A DNA stretch of 64,000 bases from Olsenella sp. (GCA_022648325.1 JALCMG010000006.1:62001-126000), one strand, 5' to 3'. Shown: positions 43,950 to 52,574, counted from the first letter of the stretch. Translations and numbers: made by a program. The notes: generated by a model from the letters alone, not told the origin.

Positions 43950-44056
43950 AGTAATCGAGACCTGTCAGTACGCCGCCGACGGGTGCCGCTTCTTCGTAAA
44001 GAGGAGTGAAAAACTTGCGAATTGGGGACGCTGCCAGTGCGCTCTTTATCGGCATT

Positions 44057-44104
44057 TGTGAATCGTGCGAAAAACTACCTGCGAAAACGTCACGACGATT
44101 CACA
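44057..44104. repeat. 10-bp inverted repeat with 28-bp loop
   Basis: TGTGAATCGT at 44057-44066 is exactly complementary to ACGATTCACA at 44095-44104. The function is unknown; it is in a gene-free gap. Confidence 0.55.
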
Positions 44105-44197
44105 GGTACCGAGAAAGAGCGGTGGAAAGCGGCAGGCGAGCAGAGCGGTCCCGCGTGCGGCGTGTGACCCCGGTTCCTCTCCCGGCCGGCCTCAAGC

Positions 44198-44306
44198 TTG
44201 CAGATTTCGATTGTTTAAGCCCGGCTAACCGATCGGAATTTGCAGTAATGCTCCCAACTTGCAGAAATCGATTGGTTAGAGTGGCCTAACCGATCGGATT
44301 CTGCAG
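44198..44306. repeat. Pair of 48-bp palindromic repeats (copies C1 and C2)
   Basis: C1 spans 44198-44245 and C2 44259-44306, each beginning TTGCAG and ending TGCAG, with inner arms CGATTGKTTA and CTAACCGATCGG. The start-to-start distance is exactly 61 bp (13-bp spacer), the same as the D pair. Confidence 0.88.
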
Positions 44307-44425
44307 AGAAGCCCTGAACTCATGTGCGGCGCCCACTCCGCGTTACCGTGCTGCCGCCGCCGCGCCGCCGTCACCTGCGTAGTGTGTCGAGCGGATTCCA
44401 TATCGCCGCCACTCCGGGGGATACC

Positions 44426-44434
44426 TGCTAGAAT
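44426..44434 (+). promoter_or_regulatory. Extended -10 promoter element before leuS
   Basis: TGC followed by TAGAAT (44429-44434), 37 bp upstream of the leuS start. No good -35. No T-box was found in front of leuS. Confidence 0.45.
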
Positions 44435-44470
44435 CGACAGGCTATGCAAAGGAGCGAGAAGGGGCTTCAC

Positions 44471-47035
44471 ATGTGCGATAGCACTCAGCAGAACGACTTT
44501 GAGGTGCCTGCCTACGACGCGCAGGCAATCGAGGCAAAGTGGCAGAAGGCCTGGGAGGAAGAGGACCTCTACAAGACCGACGAGGACCCCTCCAAGCCCA
44601 AGAAGTACGTGCTGGAGATGTTCCCGTACCCCTCCGGCGACCTCCACATGGGCCACGCTCGCAACTACACCATCGGCGACGCCATGGCTCGCCAGGCCCG
44701 CATGCGCGGCTACGACGTGCTGCACCCCATGGGCTTCGACGCCTTTGGCCTCCCCGCCGAGAACGCGGCCATCAAGCACCACACACAGGCGGCCAAGTGG
44801 ACCTACCAGAACATCGCGAACGCGGTCCACACCATGAAGCGCATGGGCTTCTCCTACGACTACGACCGCATGTTCAACACCTGCGACCCCGAGTACTACC
44901 GCTGGGGCCAGTGGACGTTCATCGAGATGTGGAAGCGCGGCCTGGCGTATCGCGCCACCAGCCCCGTCAACTGGTGCCCCACCTGCAAGACGGTCCTCGC
45001 CAACGAGCAGGTCGTTGAGGGCCGCTGCTGGCGCTGCGGCTCCATCCCCGAGAAGCGCGAGCTCTCGCAGTGGTACCTCAAGATCACCGACTACGCCCAG
45101 GAGCTCCTCGACGACCTCGACAAGCTCACCGGCTGGCCCGAGAACGTCAAGGCCCAGCAGCGTAACTGGATTGGCCGCTCCGAGGGCGCCGAGATCGACT
45201 TCAAGCTGGCCGCCGAGGACGGCGTGACGCCCACCGACCGCACCATCTCGGTCTTCACCACCCGCGCCGACACCATCTTTGGCGTCTCGTTCATGGTGCT
45301 CCCGCCCGAGAGCGACCTTGCCGCCGAGCTCGTCAAGGGCACGCAGTACGAGGCCGACTACCTGCGCCTCAAGGAGGCAACCGAGAAGGTCTCCTCCGTC
45401 GACCGCCAGGGTTCCGCGCGCGAGAAGCACGGCGTCTTCACCGGCCGCTACGTGATCAACCCCGTGACCGGCAAGCCCGCGCCGCTGTGGGTCGCCGACT
45501 ACGTCCTTCTCGACTACGGCACCGGTGCCGTGATGGGCGTCCCCTGCGGCGACCAGCGTGACTTTGACTTCGCGCGTAAGTACGGTCTGCCCATCCCGCC
45601 CATCATCTGCCAGAAGGAAGACCCCCTCTACGACGAGCTCAAGGACGAACGAGAGCTGCGCGTGACCAACGTCGACTGGGACCAGGCCATGGCCGCCGAG
45701 GGCTACCTCGTGCAGTCCGGCCAGTTCACGGGCATGAAGGGCGGCAAGCACTCCGAGGCCGTCGACGCCATCGTCGCCTGGCTCGAGGAGCACGGCTGCG
45801 GCCGCACCAAGGTGCAGTTCCGCCTGCGCGACTGGCTCATCAGCCGTCAGCGCTACTGGGGCAACCCCATCCCCATGATTCACTGTGACTGCTGCGGCGA
45901 CGTGCCCGTGCCCGAGGACCAGCTGCCGGTGCGCCTGCCCGAGAACCTCGACCTTGGCGCGGGCGAGACGCTCGCCGAGTGTCCCGAGTTCTACGAGACC
46001 ACCTGCCCCAAGTGCGGCAAGCCGGCAAAGCGCATCACAGACACCATGGACACCTTCACGTGCTCCAGCTGGTACTACCTGCGCTACACCGATCCGCACA
46101 ACGACAAGGCCCCCTTCTCAAAGGAGGCCGTGGACCGCTGGATGCCCGTCGACAACTACATCGGAGGCATCGAGCACGCCATCCTGCACCTGCTCTACTC
46201 GCGCTTCTGGACCAAGGTCCTGCGCGACATGGGCATGGTCGACGTGGACGAGCCCTTCACCAACCTGCTCTGCCAGGGCATGGTCAAGGACGAGAACGGC
46301 GACACCATGTCCAAGTCCAAGGGCAACGTCGTGCCGCCGTCGAGCGTCATCGACCCCTACGGCGCGGATACGATGCGCCTGGCCATCCTCTTCGTGGCGC
46401 CCCCCGAGAAGGACTTCGACTGGGATCCCGAGGCCGTGGCAGGCGCCAACCGCTTCATCAAGCGCGCCTGGCGCGTGGTGTGGCTGCTCTCGCACGGCGC
46501 CAAGAGGGGAGAGGTCGACGCGTCGAAGCTCTCCGGTGCAGACGCCGAGCTCAACCGCGCCCTTCACGAGCTGGGCATCAAGTGCACGAACGACTTCGAC
46601 CGCGGCCAGTTCAACACGGCAATCTCCGCCTCGATGGAGCTCGTGAACGCCGCGTCCAAGTACGTGAACGACGTCCCCGAGGACAAGCGCGACGCCGCTC
46701 TCGCCTGGCGCGTGGCCCACGACATCGTGACCATGCTGGCCCCCATCTGCCCGCACTGGGCAGAGGAGCTCTTCCACGAGGCGCTGGGGCTTTCCGGCTC
46801 CGTCTACAACGAGCCGTGGCCTAAGTTTGACGCCGAGCAGGCCAAGAGCGACATGGTCGAGATCGCGGTGCAGATCAAGGGCAAGGTCCGCGCCCGCATC
46901 CAGGTGGCAGCCGATGCCTCCAAGGAGGAGTTGGAGTCCGCTGCCCGCGAGGCGGTGGCCGAGCAGATCGCCGGCAAGACCGTCAAGAAGGTCGTCGTGG
47001 TACCCGGTCGCCTTGTGAACATCGTCGCCATCTAG
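44471..47035 (+). CDS. leuS: Leucyl-tRNA synthetase
   Basis: Class I aminoacyl-tRNA synthetase of 854 residues. ATG 44471 is preceded by GAGAAGGGG; ATG 44444 is an in-frame alternative. The HIGH motif is HMGH in SGDLHMGHARNYTIGD and the KMSKS loop is DTMSKSKGNVV. The editing domain and the C-terminal anticodon-binding part are complete, ending in the usual VNIVAI. A zinc-like CPTCKTVLANEQV...CWRCG cluster (about 175-200) is present. The gene is monocistronic, ending at a strong GC-rich hairpin. Confidence 0.97.
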   Translation: MCDSTQQNDFEVPAYDAQAIEAKWQKAWEEEDLYKTDEDPSKPKKYVLEMFPYPSGDLHMGHARNYTIGDAMARQARMRGYDVLHPMGFDAFGLPAENAAIKHHTQAAKWTYQNIANAVHTMKRMGFSYDYDRMFNTCDPEYYRWGQWTFIEMWKRGLAYRATSPVNWCPTCKTVLANEQVVEGRCWRCGSIPEKRELSQWYLKITDYAQELLDDLDKLTGWPENVKAQQRNWIGRSEGAEIDFKLAAEDGVTPTDRTISVFTTRADTIFGVSFMVLPPESDLAAELVKGTQYEADYLRLKEATEKVSSVDRQGSAREKHGVFTGRYVINPVTGKPAPLWVADYVLLDYGTGAVMGVPCGDQRDFDFARKYGLPIPPIICQKEDPLYDELKDERELRVTNVDWDQAMAAEGYLVQSGQFTGMKGGKHSEAVDAIVAWLEEHGCGRTKVQFRLRDWLISRQRYWGNPIPMIHCDCCGDVPVPEDQLPVRLPENLDLGAGETLAECPEFYETTCPKCGKPAKRITDTMDTFTCSSWYYLRYTDPHNDKAPFSKEAVDRWMPVDNYIGGIEHAILHLLYSRFWTKVLRDMGMVDVDEPFTNLLCQGMVKDENGDTMSKSKGNVVPPSSVIDPYGADTMRLAILFVAPPEKDFDWDPEAVAGANRFIKRAWRVVWLLSHGAKRGEVDASKLSGADAELNRALHELGIKCTNDFDRGQFNTAISASMELVNAASKYVNDVPEDKRDAALAWRVAHDIVTMLAPICPHWAEELFHEALGLSGSVYNEPWPKFDAEQAKSDMVEIAVQIKGKVRARIQVAADASKEELESAAREAVAEQIAGKTVKKVVVVPGRLVNIVAI

Positions 47036-47074
47036 ACGAGAAGCGCTGCGCCGGCGTAGGCCGGCATGTGTCAC

Positions 47075-47108
47075 GGCGGGTCCGGCGCCAGGCGCCGGGC
47101 CCGCCTTT
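47075..47108 (+). terminator. Terminator after leuS
   Basis: A long GC-rich stem (GGCGGG, then CCGGCGCC, at 47075-47089, with GGCGCCGG and CCCGCC at 47091-47105) is followed by TTTCTCGT. Confidence 0.8.
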
Positions 47109-47268
47109 CTCGTACGTCCTATCTTTGGAGCATGCGCATGCGCGTAGACCTACCGCGCGCGTCCTTCTCGGCGTCCCCGGCGCCGCTGCAACTCCGGGGT
47201 CCTAGCGCCCTCGCCCACCGGCCCTTTGGGCCAACACCTCCCGGCTGCTCGCTCCCTTGGCAGCGGAC

Positions 47269-47955
47269 TTATGACGCCACTGCGGCGATGGCCCATGCGG
47301 CAAGGGCGAGCAAGGCCACTTCACCTGCAATTTTGAGAGCGGACAGAGCCCTTGCGGGAACGGGGGTCGCGTCATGCTCGGAAACAAAGTTATCTGCGAT
47401 GAACGCCGCTTGGGCGATAACGCCCCAGCCAAACAGCACGGGGACGTCCATCAGGCGCGCTGCCGCGTTGGCGGCAACCTTGCCCTGCGCGCCTGCCTCC
47501 ATCTCGGCTGCCCCCCTTACCTCGAAGCCGCAGACGAGGGCCTTTGCCTCAAACAGCTTGAACAGAACGGAGCCGACAGTGCCGCTGATGGCGAGCACGG
47601 CCAGAAATGCAACGGAGATGTCGACAAAAATCAATTTGTGCCCCGCCCAAAACGACCTGGGTGCAAGGTTGGCTGAATACTGGTCGAGAGCAAAGGCTGT
47701 CACGATGAGCAGAACCAGGCTCATTGTTAGCCAGACGGCTGCGGCATCGCGTATGCGAAGCATCACCGAGGAGACCTTTGCCCGTCGGACGGCAACTCTC
47801 AACCCCCGTTGCCGCTCGTCGGACGAGAGGCCCTTGTCCTCGTCAAAGAGAACGTCGTTCCATCCCTTGCCCCTCTTTCTCATGTAGAGCCACGCAAGAA
47901 GGACCGGTAGGCCGATGACGGCTGCCAGGACGGCAACGACGATAACGGTATCCAA
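47269..47955 (-). CDS. Multi-pass membrane protein of unknown function
   Basis: I do not recognise the family. A TTG start at 47955 is preferred because GGGGGGG lies 7 bp upstream; the frame is open to 48033. From that start the protein has 228 residues with about four to five membrane segments (about 3-22, 72-94, 112-138, 170-190 and 205-225). A hydrophilic basic loop follows the first segment (RKRGKGWNDVLFDEDKG). Segment two begins after a positively charged RRAKVSS region. It is divergent from the LuxR-PASTA gene, and a TATACT-like -10 lies on the minus strand at 48002-48007. A shared role with that regulator is possible but unproven. Confidence 0.6.
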   Translation of the reverse strand: MDTVIVVAVLAAVIGLPVLLAWLYMRKRGKGWNDVLFDEDKGLSSDERQRGLRVAVRRAKVSSVMLRIRDAAAVWLTMSLVLLIVTAFALDQYSANLAPRSFWAGHKLIFVDISVAFLAVLAISGTVGSVLFKLFEAKALVCGFEVRGAAEMEAGAQGKVAANAAARLMDVPVLFGWGVIAQAAFIADNFVSEHDATPVPARALSALKIAGEVALLALAAWAIAAVAS

Positions 47956-48138
47956 TGAATCCCCCCCAACAATGCAGGAGATATGCTGGGATGTCCTCTC
48001 GAGTATAGAATGGAGGGCGTCGTCAGACTGCACGCGTGTTGTGGCCAGCGCATTGAATGCCTATGAGAGAAGGTTACGAAAGGCTCTTGATTGTTTAAGA
48101 GAAAGCGATGTTCTTAGAGAAGAGCGGGAGATCAAGCC

Positions 48139-48861
48139 GTGGCAGGTCATCCTTCCATACACCGAGGTCCCTCTTCGTTTGAGGACGTGCTCCATGGTGC
48201 TGGGCTCTCCGAGCGTGAAGCGGACTCGGTTCGGACGGTTGTGATGGGCCTCACTGCTGCCGAGGCCGCTCCGATGATGGGGGTTAGCGCGTCGACCGTT
48301 GGCAGCTATCGGCAGCGGGCCTACCAGAAGCTTGGCGTTGGCACGAAGGCGGAGTTCCTGAGAATGCCCTCGTGTGTCCAGTGGCAAGATGCCTTGGCCC
48401 GGGAGGATGCTTTTGGCAAAGTCGCACCCAAAGCGGTGCCTGAACTTGATGCCCCTAGGAAGGCGCAAACGTTCTACCTGCGCCTCTTCCTCAAGTGCCT
48501 TCTCGCCAGCGTCATCATTGTCTCTGCCGTCGTGTTGCTTTCTGTTGTTCTCAGGCCACGGCCCAGCTATGTCGACTCACCAAACGGCTTTATCTCGTCC
48601 GATTACGGTGACGTGCCAGATGTGACGGGCATGCGCGCGGATGCGGCCGCCTCCGCGCTGGCGTCGGCAGGATACTACCCGGAGTTTCAACCCTGCACTT
48701 CTTCGGAGGAGCCCGGAACAGCTCTTCGCGTAAGCGAAATCGGGGACATGAAGGGCGCTGAAGAGAACCGATCCGTCATAGCGTGGGATGGTGGCGGCGC
48801 CTCTGGCTATAACTTGCATGGCAATTGGAAGGCTTATGCCCTGATTGACGTTGCCGTCTGA
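48139..48861 (+). CDS. LuxR-type HTH, transmembrane, PASTA-domain protein
   Basis: 240-residue protein with three readable parts. Residues 20-76 are a LuxR/GerE helix-turn-helix (LSEREADSVRTVVMGLTAAE, then MGVSASTVGSYRQRAYQKLG). Residues about 112-138 form one membrane segment (LFLKCLLASVIIVSAVVLLS). Residues 157-220 resemble a PASTA domain (DVPDVTGMRADAAASALASA, then PGTALRVSEIGDMKG). The GTG start at 48139 follows GCGGGAG, and a stop four codons before the preceding TAG-bounded frame limits other choices. The topology implies a cytoplasmic DNA-binding head and an outside domain that could sense cell-wall muropeptides. That function is inference. Confidence 0.75.
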   Translation: MAGHPSIHRGPSSFEDVLHGAGLSEREADSVRTVVMGLTAAEAAPMMGVSASTVGSYRQRAYQKLGVGTKAEFLRMPSCVQWQDALAREDAFGKVAPKAVPELDAPRKAQTFYLRLFLKCLLASVIIVSAVVLLSVVLRPRPSYVDSPNGFISSDYGDVPDVTGMRADAAASALASAGYYPEFQPCTSSEEPGTALRVSEIGDMKGAEENRSVIAWDGGGASGYNLHGNWKAYALIDVAV

Positions 48862-49008
48862 GTGCGCGTTTATGGGCTGCGCCGTGCCGTCGACAGGTGG
48901 CAAATGTGGCAATTGGCCGCGTACCGCATACACGCTTTCCTCGTAGCGGTACCGTTGCGGCAAGCCAGGCATCTGCTGGAGGTTTCGTTTGGGGCGGGGG
49001 TAACCGCG

Positions 49009-49131
49009 ATGATTTACGGATTGAGTGCCTGGGATATTATCGGCGTGTTCCTCCTTGCGATTCTCGTTGTCGCGCTGATCATCTTTGGCCTCGTGCTTCT
49101 TGTCAGGAAGGCCTGGGGCAAGCGCGACTAG
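49009..49131 (+). CDS. Small single-span membrane protein
   Basis: A 40-residue hydrophobic peptide starting MIYGLSAWDIIGVFLLAILV, with one membrane segment (about 7-31) and a basic end RKAWGKRD. ATG 49009 lies 8 bp after GGGGCGGGGG. The frame is open back to GTG 48862, immediately after the LuxR-PASTA stop, which would give 89 residues with an unconvincing extra N-terminus. It lies on the same strand as the regulator and may share its transcript. Function unknown. Confidence 0.5.
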   Translation: MIYGLSAWDIIGVFLLAILVVALIIFGLVLLVRKAWGKRD

Positions 49132-49149
49132 CCATCCTCCGGTCCCCGT

Positions 49150-49212
49150 TACACATTCGACGCTCGATTGTGTAGCGACCTGCACGGGTCACACATTCGG
49201 GTGCGAATGTGT
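49150..49212. repeat. Two related palindromes with ACACATTCG arms
   Basis: TACACATTCGA (49150-49160) faces TCGATTGTGTA (49164-49174) with one mismatch, and ACACATTCG (49191-49199) faces CGAATGTGT (49204-49212) perfectly. They follow the small membrane gene within a 478-bp gap without genes. Confidence 0.6.
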
Positions 49213-49285
49213 ATCGGAATAGACTTCACCCAGGGGAATTGCTCCCGGATTCCGGGTTTACTGGCAGGACCCCGTACCCAAAATT

Positions 49286-49415
49286 TGCGGTTGCCGGTCA
49301 AAATTCGTGATTCCGCTTAGTATCACCCCATGGGTGCCATTTCCCTACCTGCGGCTCCGTAAGAAGTTAGAGGCTTCGTACTCGACAATTCGCCGAAAAA
49401 GGGCCGGCAACCGCA
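49286..49415. repeat. 12-bp inverted repeat flanking about 106 bp
   Basis: TGCGGTTGCCGG at 49286-49297 is perfectly complementary to 49404-49415, with partial matching of flanking A/T-rich bases. The interior has no gene. A small non-autonomous element or its remnant would look like this. No transposase is near. Confidence 0.45.
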
Positions 49416-49609
49416 ATTATTGGGCAGAGCATGCCGCCAAGGGGACCCTAAACGCTTGGCTTTGCGCTAAACCACGCTCATCGCGAGCGTCGGCCCCCAA
49501 ATGCTAACAGTCGCGCGCCGCCATGTTTCAGGCGTGCGAAACCCCCGTTACCATGCTCGTTTGGTTCCGATTCTTACAAGACCCAGCGAATCGCCCCACG
49601 TAAAACGGC

Positions 49610-50347
49610 ATGATGATCAGCCTTGCGCTCATCTGCCTCATGGACACCCTCGTGGTTCTCGGCTTCTGGCACTACGTGCCTTGGGGGGAGCTCGCCGAGT
49701 CCGCCTCGCCTCACCTGCTCTACGGCGAGAATCTCCTTGGCGACTTTGGCAAGGTGTGGATGAGCGTGGTGTCTGCACCGGCCTTCATCGGCGCGCAGAA
49801 CTCCACGGTGAACGGCCTCTCCCAGGTCTGCGACGGCATGACCAAGGTGAACATGATGCCGAGGTTCTTCTCGCGAAAGAACCGCTTTGGCGCGTCGGCG
49901 GTGGCCGTCCTCTTTGTCACCATCTCGATCTGCCTCATTGCGTACTTCAGCGGCGGCTCCTCGGACTCCATCTCGTTCCTGATCCTTGTGGTGACGGTGC
50001 TTTGGCTCGTCTCGTGCATCTTTGCCGACATCGACGTGCTGGTGCTTCGCCGTCGCTTCCCCAAGGCGCCGCGCGCGTTCAAGGTGCCCGGCGGTTCCGT
50101 GATCCCCGTCATTGGCATTGCCGGCACGGTGTTCATGATTGTCAACATCTCGAGCGACCCCGCGGAGGCGGTGGCGATTTGGATTCTCGCTGGCGTGACC
50201 TTCCTGGTCCTGGGCGTCTATTCGTTCTTCTGGATCAAGTACAAGATGAGGATGCCGGTCTTCGAGCCGGTGCCGATTCCCGAGGTCCTTGCCATGGAGA
50301 ACGACCTCTACTACGAGATCCGCCACCGTCGCGGAATCTGGCGCTAG
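49610..50347 (+). pseudogene. Amino-acid permease (APC family), 5' truncated
   Basis: 245 residues that correspond only to the C-terminal half of a 12-span amino-acid or glutamate:GABA-type antiporter. Visible blocks are FIGAQNSTVNGLSQVCDGM, ADIDVLVLRRRFPKAPRAFKVPGG and GVYSFFWIKYKMRMPVF, with about six membrane segments. The frame is closed by a TAA five codons before ATG 49610, and no typical N-terminal helices are encoded upstream. I consider it a decayed remnant. Repeats lie on both sides (49286-49415 and 50397-50505). Confidence 0.75.
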
Positions 50348-50396
50348 GGGAGTGCGGCGCGCTGTGGCGCAGCGGGGACGACTGCGAAGGCGCGTG

Positions 50397-50505
50397 CTGC
50401 AGATTCCGATCGTTTAGGGAGCCCTAACCGATCGGGGAATGCAGCCAAGCGCCAATGGTGAGAATTCCGATCGTTTAGGGAGCCCTAACTGATCGAAACT
50501 TGCAG
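50397..50505. repeat. Pair of 48-bp palindromic repeats (copies D1 and D2)
   Basis: D1 spans 50397-50444 and D2 50458-50505, sharing the 22-bp block that begins ATTCCGATCGTTTAGGGAGC and continues into CCTAAC. D1 keeps both TGCAG ends, D2 only the right one. The start-to-start distance is 61 bp, with a 13-bp spacer, as in pair C. Together with the rimP promoter and leader hairpin they fill the 381-bp gap before rimP. Confidence 0.88.
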
Positions 50506-50604
50506 GAGAGGGGAGCGCAAGCCGAGGCTCGCAGACCAGGCTCGCAGGCACGCCCCGAGACGCCCCGAGACCGTGGCGTCCTTGTGGTGCCGCTCACCTG
50601 CTCC

Positions 50605-50633
50605 TTGACCGTTTGCCGAGAAGACCCTATACT
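50605..50633 (+). promoter_or_regulatory. Sigma-70 promoter for the rimP-nusA-infB operon
   Basis: TTGACC at 50605-50610 and TATACT at 50628-50633 with an ideal 17-bp spacer, about 95 bp before rimP. The best promoter match in the window. Confidence 0.75.
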
Positions 50634-50660
50634 CGTCTCGCAATGCAGTAGTGATTCGTA

Positions 50661-50695
50661 GGAAGTGGGGTGGAGTTTCTCGCCCCGCTTCCTTT
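50661..50695 (+). promoter_or_regulatory. Leader hairpin in front of rimP, attenuator candidate
   Basis: GGAAGTGGGG (50661-50670) pairs with CCCCGCTTCC (50683-50692) through one G-U pair, then TTTCT follows. It sits between the promoter and the start, so partial termination could tune the operon, perhaps through NusA. The mechanism is inferred. Confidence 0.5.
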
Positions 50696-50728
50696 CTGTA
50701 TGTACCTGTGATGTGCGAGGGAGGGGAC

Positions 50729-51235
50729 ATGCCCGCAGTGCCAGAGCACGACACGCGCCAGCGCATCCTTGACGCGCTCGAGGCAGCAGCGCCCGAGCAT
50801 GGCATCGACATCGTCGACGTCGAGGTCGTGGGCTCGAAGAAGAACCCGTGCGTCCGCGTGCGCATCGACCACGCAGACGAGGAGGCTGGGCCCATCTCGC
50901 TTGACGAGGTGGCCGCCGAGACCGAGTGGATCTCTGCCGCGATCGACGAGCTCGACCCCATCGAGGGGTCGTTCACGCTCGAGGTCTCGTCGCCGGGCCT
51001 CTCGCGCCCGCTGCGCCGCCCGCATGACTTCGAGCGCTTTGCGGGCGAGGACGTCTCGCTTGGAACCACGGCAACCGAGGGCCGTCGCCACTTCACCGGC
51101 CGCCTCGAGGGTCTGGATGGCCAGAACGTGGTTCTCACCGTTGACGGCGAGCGCGTGAGCATCCCCCTCGACCAGGTCAAGAGCTGCAAGATCAAGCCAA
51201 ACTTCGACGCCCCCTCCAACGGGGCCAAGGCCTAG
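50729..51235 (+). CDS. rimP: Ribosome maturation factor RimP
   Basis: 168-residue 30S assembly factor. ATG 50729 is placed after GAGGGAGGGG; an in-frame start at 50651 lies within the leader hairpin and is rejected. The N-terminal domain shows DIVDVEVVGSKKNPCVRVRI and the conserved EVSSPGLSRPLRRP block; the C-terminal SH3-like domain follows (about 95-160). It is the first gene of the conserved translation operon and is 12 bp from nusA. Confidence 0.93.
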   Translation: MPAVPEHDTRQRILDALEAAAPEHGIDIVDVEVVGSKKNPCVRVRIDHADEEAGPISLDEVAAETEWISAAIDELDPIEGSFTLEVSSPGLSRPLRRPHDFERFAGEDVSLGTTATEGRRHFTGRLEGLDGQNVVLTVDGERVSIPLDQVKSCKIKPNFDAPSNGAKA

Positions 51236-51247
51236 AAAGGAATTCGC

Positions 51248-52501
51248 ATGGCATCAGAGATGATGGAAGCGCTGATGGCGCTCTGCCAGGAGAAGCACAT
51301 CGACGAGCTGTACCTGCTCGACCGCCTGGAGCAGTCGCTCGCCAAGAGCTACGCCGACATCCTTCACCTTCCCTTTGGCGCGCGCGTCACCATCGACCAC
51401 GCCACCGGCAAGGTCTACGTCTACGAACTCATCCCCAAGGAGGAGTCCTACGACGAGGAGACCGGCGAGTACCTCGATTTTGACGAGAAGGACGTCACCC
51501 CGCCCGACACCTCCCGCATCGCGGCACAGCACGCCAAGGCCGAGATCCGCGCCATCGTGCGCAACGCGGCCCGCGTCCAGATCTACGAGGAGTTCTCGCA
51601 GCGCATCGGCGACATCATCACCGGCACGGTGCTCCAGACCACTCCCGACTTCACGATCATCAAGATCCGCGAGGGCGTCGAGGCGGAGCTTCCCCACTTC
51701 GACCAACGCCGCTTCCCCGACGAGCGCAACGAGCGCCCCGTGGGCGAGCGCTACTCGCATAACCAGCGCCTGAAGGCCATCATCATCGACGTGCGCGACC
51801 CGAACAACGACCAGCCCACCGTCCGCGGCGAGCGCCAGCGTCCGCCCATCGTGGTCTCTCGCACTCACCCCGACCTCATCCGCAGGCTCTTCGAGTTCGA
51901 GGTCCCCGAGGTCTACGACGGCGTTGTCGAGATTCGCTCTATCGCCCGCGAGCCCGGCATCCGCTCCAAGGTCGCCGTCTCGTCCAAGGACGACCACCTC
52001 GATCCCGTGGGCGCATGCGTTGGCCCCAAGGGCAGCCGCGTTCGCACCGTCGTCTCCGAGCTCCGTGGCGAGCGCGTCGACGTGGTGCCCTGGTCCGACG
52101 ACCCTGCGCGCTGCATTGCCAACGCGCTCTCGCCGGCACGCGTCTCTCGCGTGATCCTTGGCCCCGAGGACGGCTACGCTACGGTGATCGTGCCCGACGA
52201 CCAGCTGTCGCTGGCCATTGGCAAGGAGGGCCAGAACGCCCGCCTGGCCGCGCACCTCACCGGCATGCACATCGACATCAAGAACGAGTCGCTGGCAGCA
52301 GGCATCCTTCGCGACCTTCCCCACGCCGTCGAGGCGCCCGAGGGCGAGGTTGAGGAGGATGGCGAGCAGCACCGCTGCGAGTATGTTGGCGAGAACGGCA
52401 TCCAGTGCCGCAACATGGCCCGTCCCGGCTCGCGCTACTGCGGCATCCACGAGAAGTTCGTGAATGCCGAGGTCTCGGACGACCCCGACTCCCTGATCTA
52501 G
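51248..52501 (+). CDS. nusA: Transcription factor NusA with C-terminal zinc-finger-like tail
   Basis: 417-residue RNA-polymerase-associated pausing and antitermination factor. An N-terminal domain (1-130) precedes an S1 domain (about 118-200, [20 protein letters not shown]) and two KH domains (about 230-355, [14 protein letters not shown] and [14 protein letters not shown]). The unusual part is the tail after residue 360. C377, C387, C398 and H401 form a C-x9-C-x10-C-x2-H pattern ([12 protein letters not shown], then RYCGIH), which could bind zinc. The ylxR gene that often sits between nusA and infB is missing. Confidence 0.94.
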   Translation: MASEMMEALMALCQEKHIDELYLLDRLEQSLAKSYADILHLPFGARVTIDHATGKVYVYELIPKEESYDEETGEYLDFDEKDVTPPDTSRIAAQHAKAEIRAIVRNAARVQIYEEFSQRIGDIITGTVLQTTPDFTIIKIREGVEAELPHFDQRRFPDERNERPVGERYSHNQRLKAIIIDVRDPNNDQPTVRGERQRPPIVVSRTHPDLIRRLFEFEVPEVYDGVVEIRSIAREPGIRSKVAVSSKDDHLDPVGACVGPKGSRVRTVVSELRGERVDVVPWSDDPARCIANALSPARVSRVILGPEDGYATVIVPDDQLSLAIGKEGQNARLAAHLTGMHIDIKNESLAAGILRDLPHAVEAPEGEVEEDGEQHRCEYVGENGIQCRNMARPGSRYCGIHEKFVNAEVSDDPDSLI

Positions 52502-52574
52502 CGTCCCGAAGGGACATTCGTCTGCAGGCACTACCCGGGTGGCGTGGCCGCCCGTGAATGGAAAGGTTGGTCAC

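Noticed and set aside
44198-44306. CRISPR-like pair or tRNA genes
   Set aside because: Two palindromes with a 13-bp spacer are too few and too short for CRISPR. No cloverleaf or T-loop motif is found.
44306-44470. T-box in front of leuS
   Set aside because: No TGG-bulge, terminator/antiterminator pair or leucine specifier could be found.
47915-48244. Plus-strand frame overlapping the divergent gap and the LuxR-PASTA start
   Set aside because: It crosses two genes on both strands, has no ribosome-binding site and ends inside the HTH-coding part in another frame.
49307-49507. Short plus-strand frame before the permease fragment
   Set aside because: No start signal, low-complexity Arg/Ser content, and it spans the inverted repeat.
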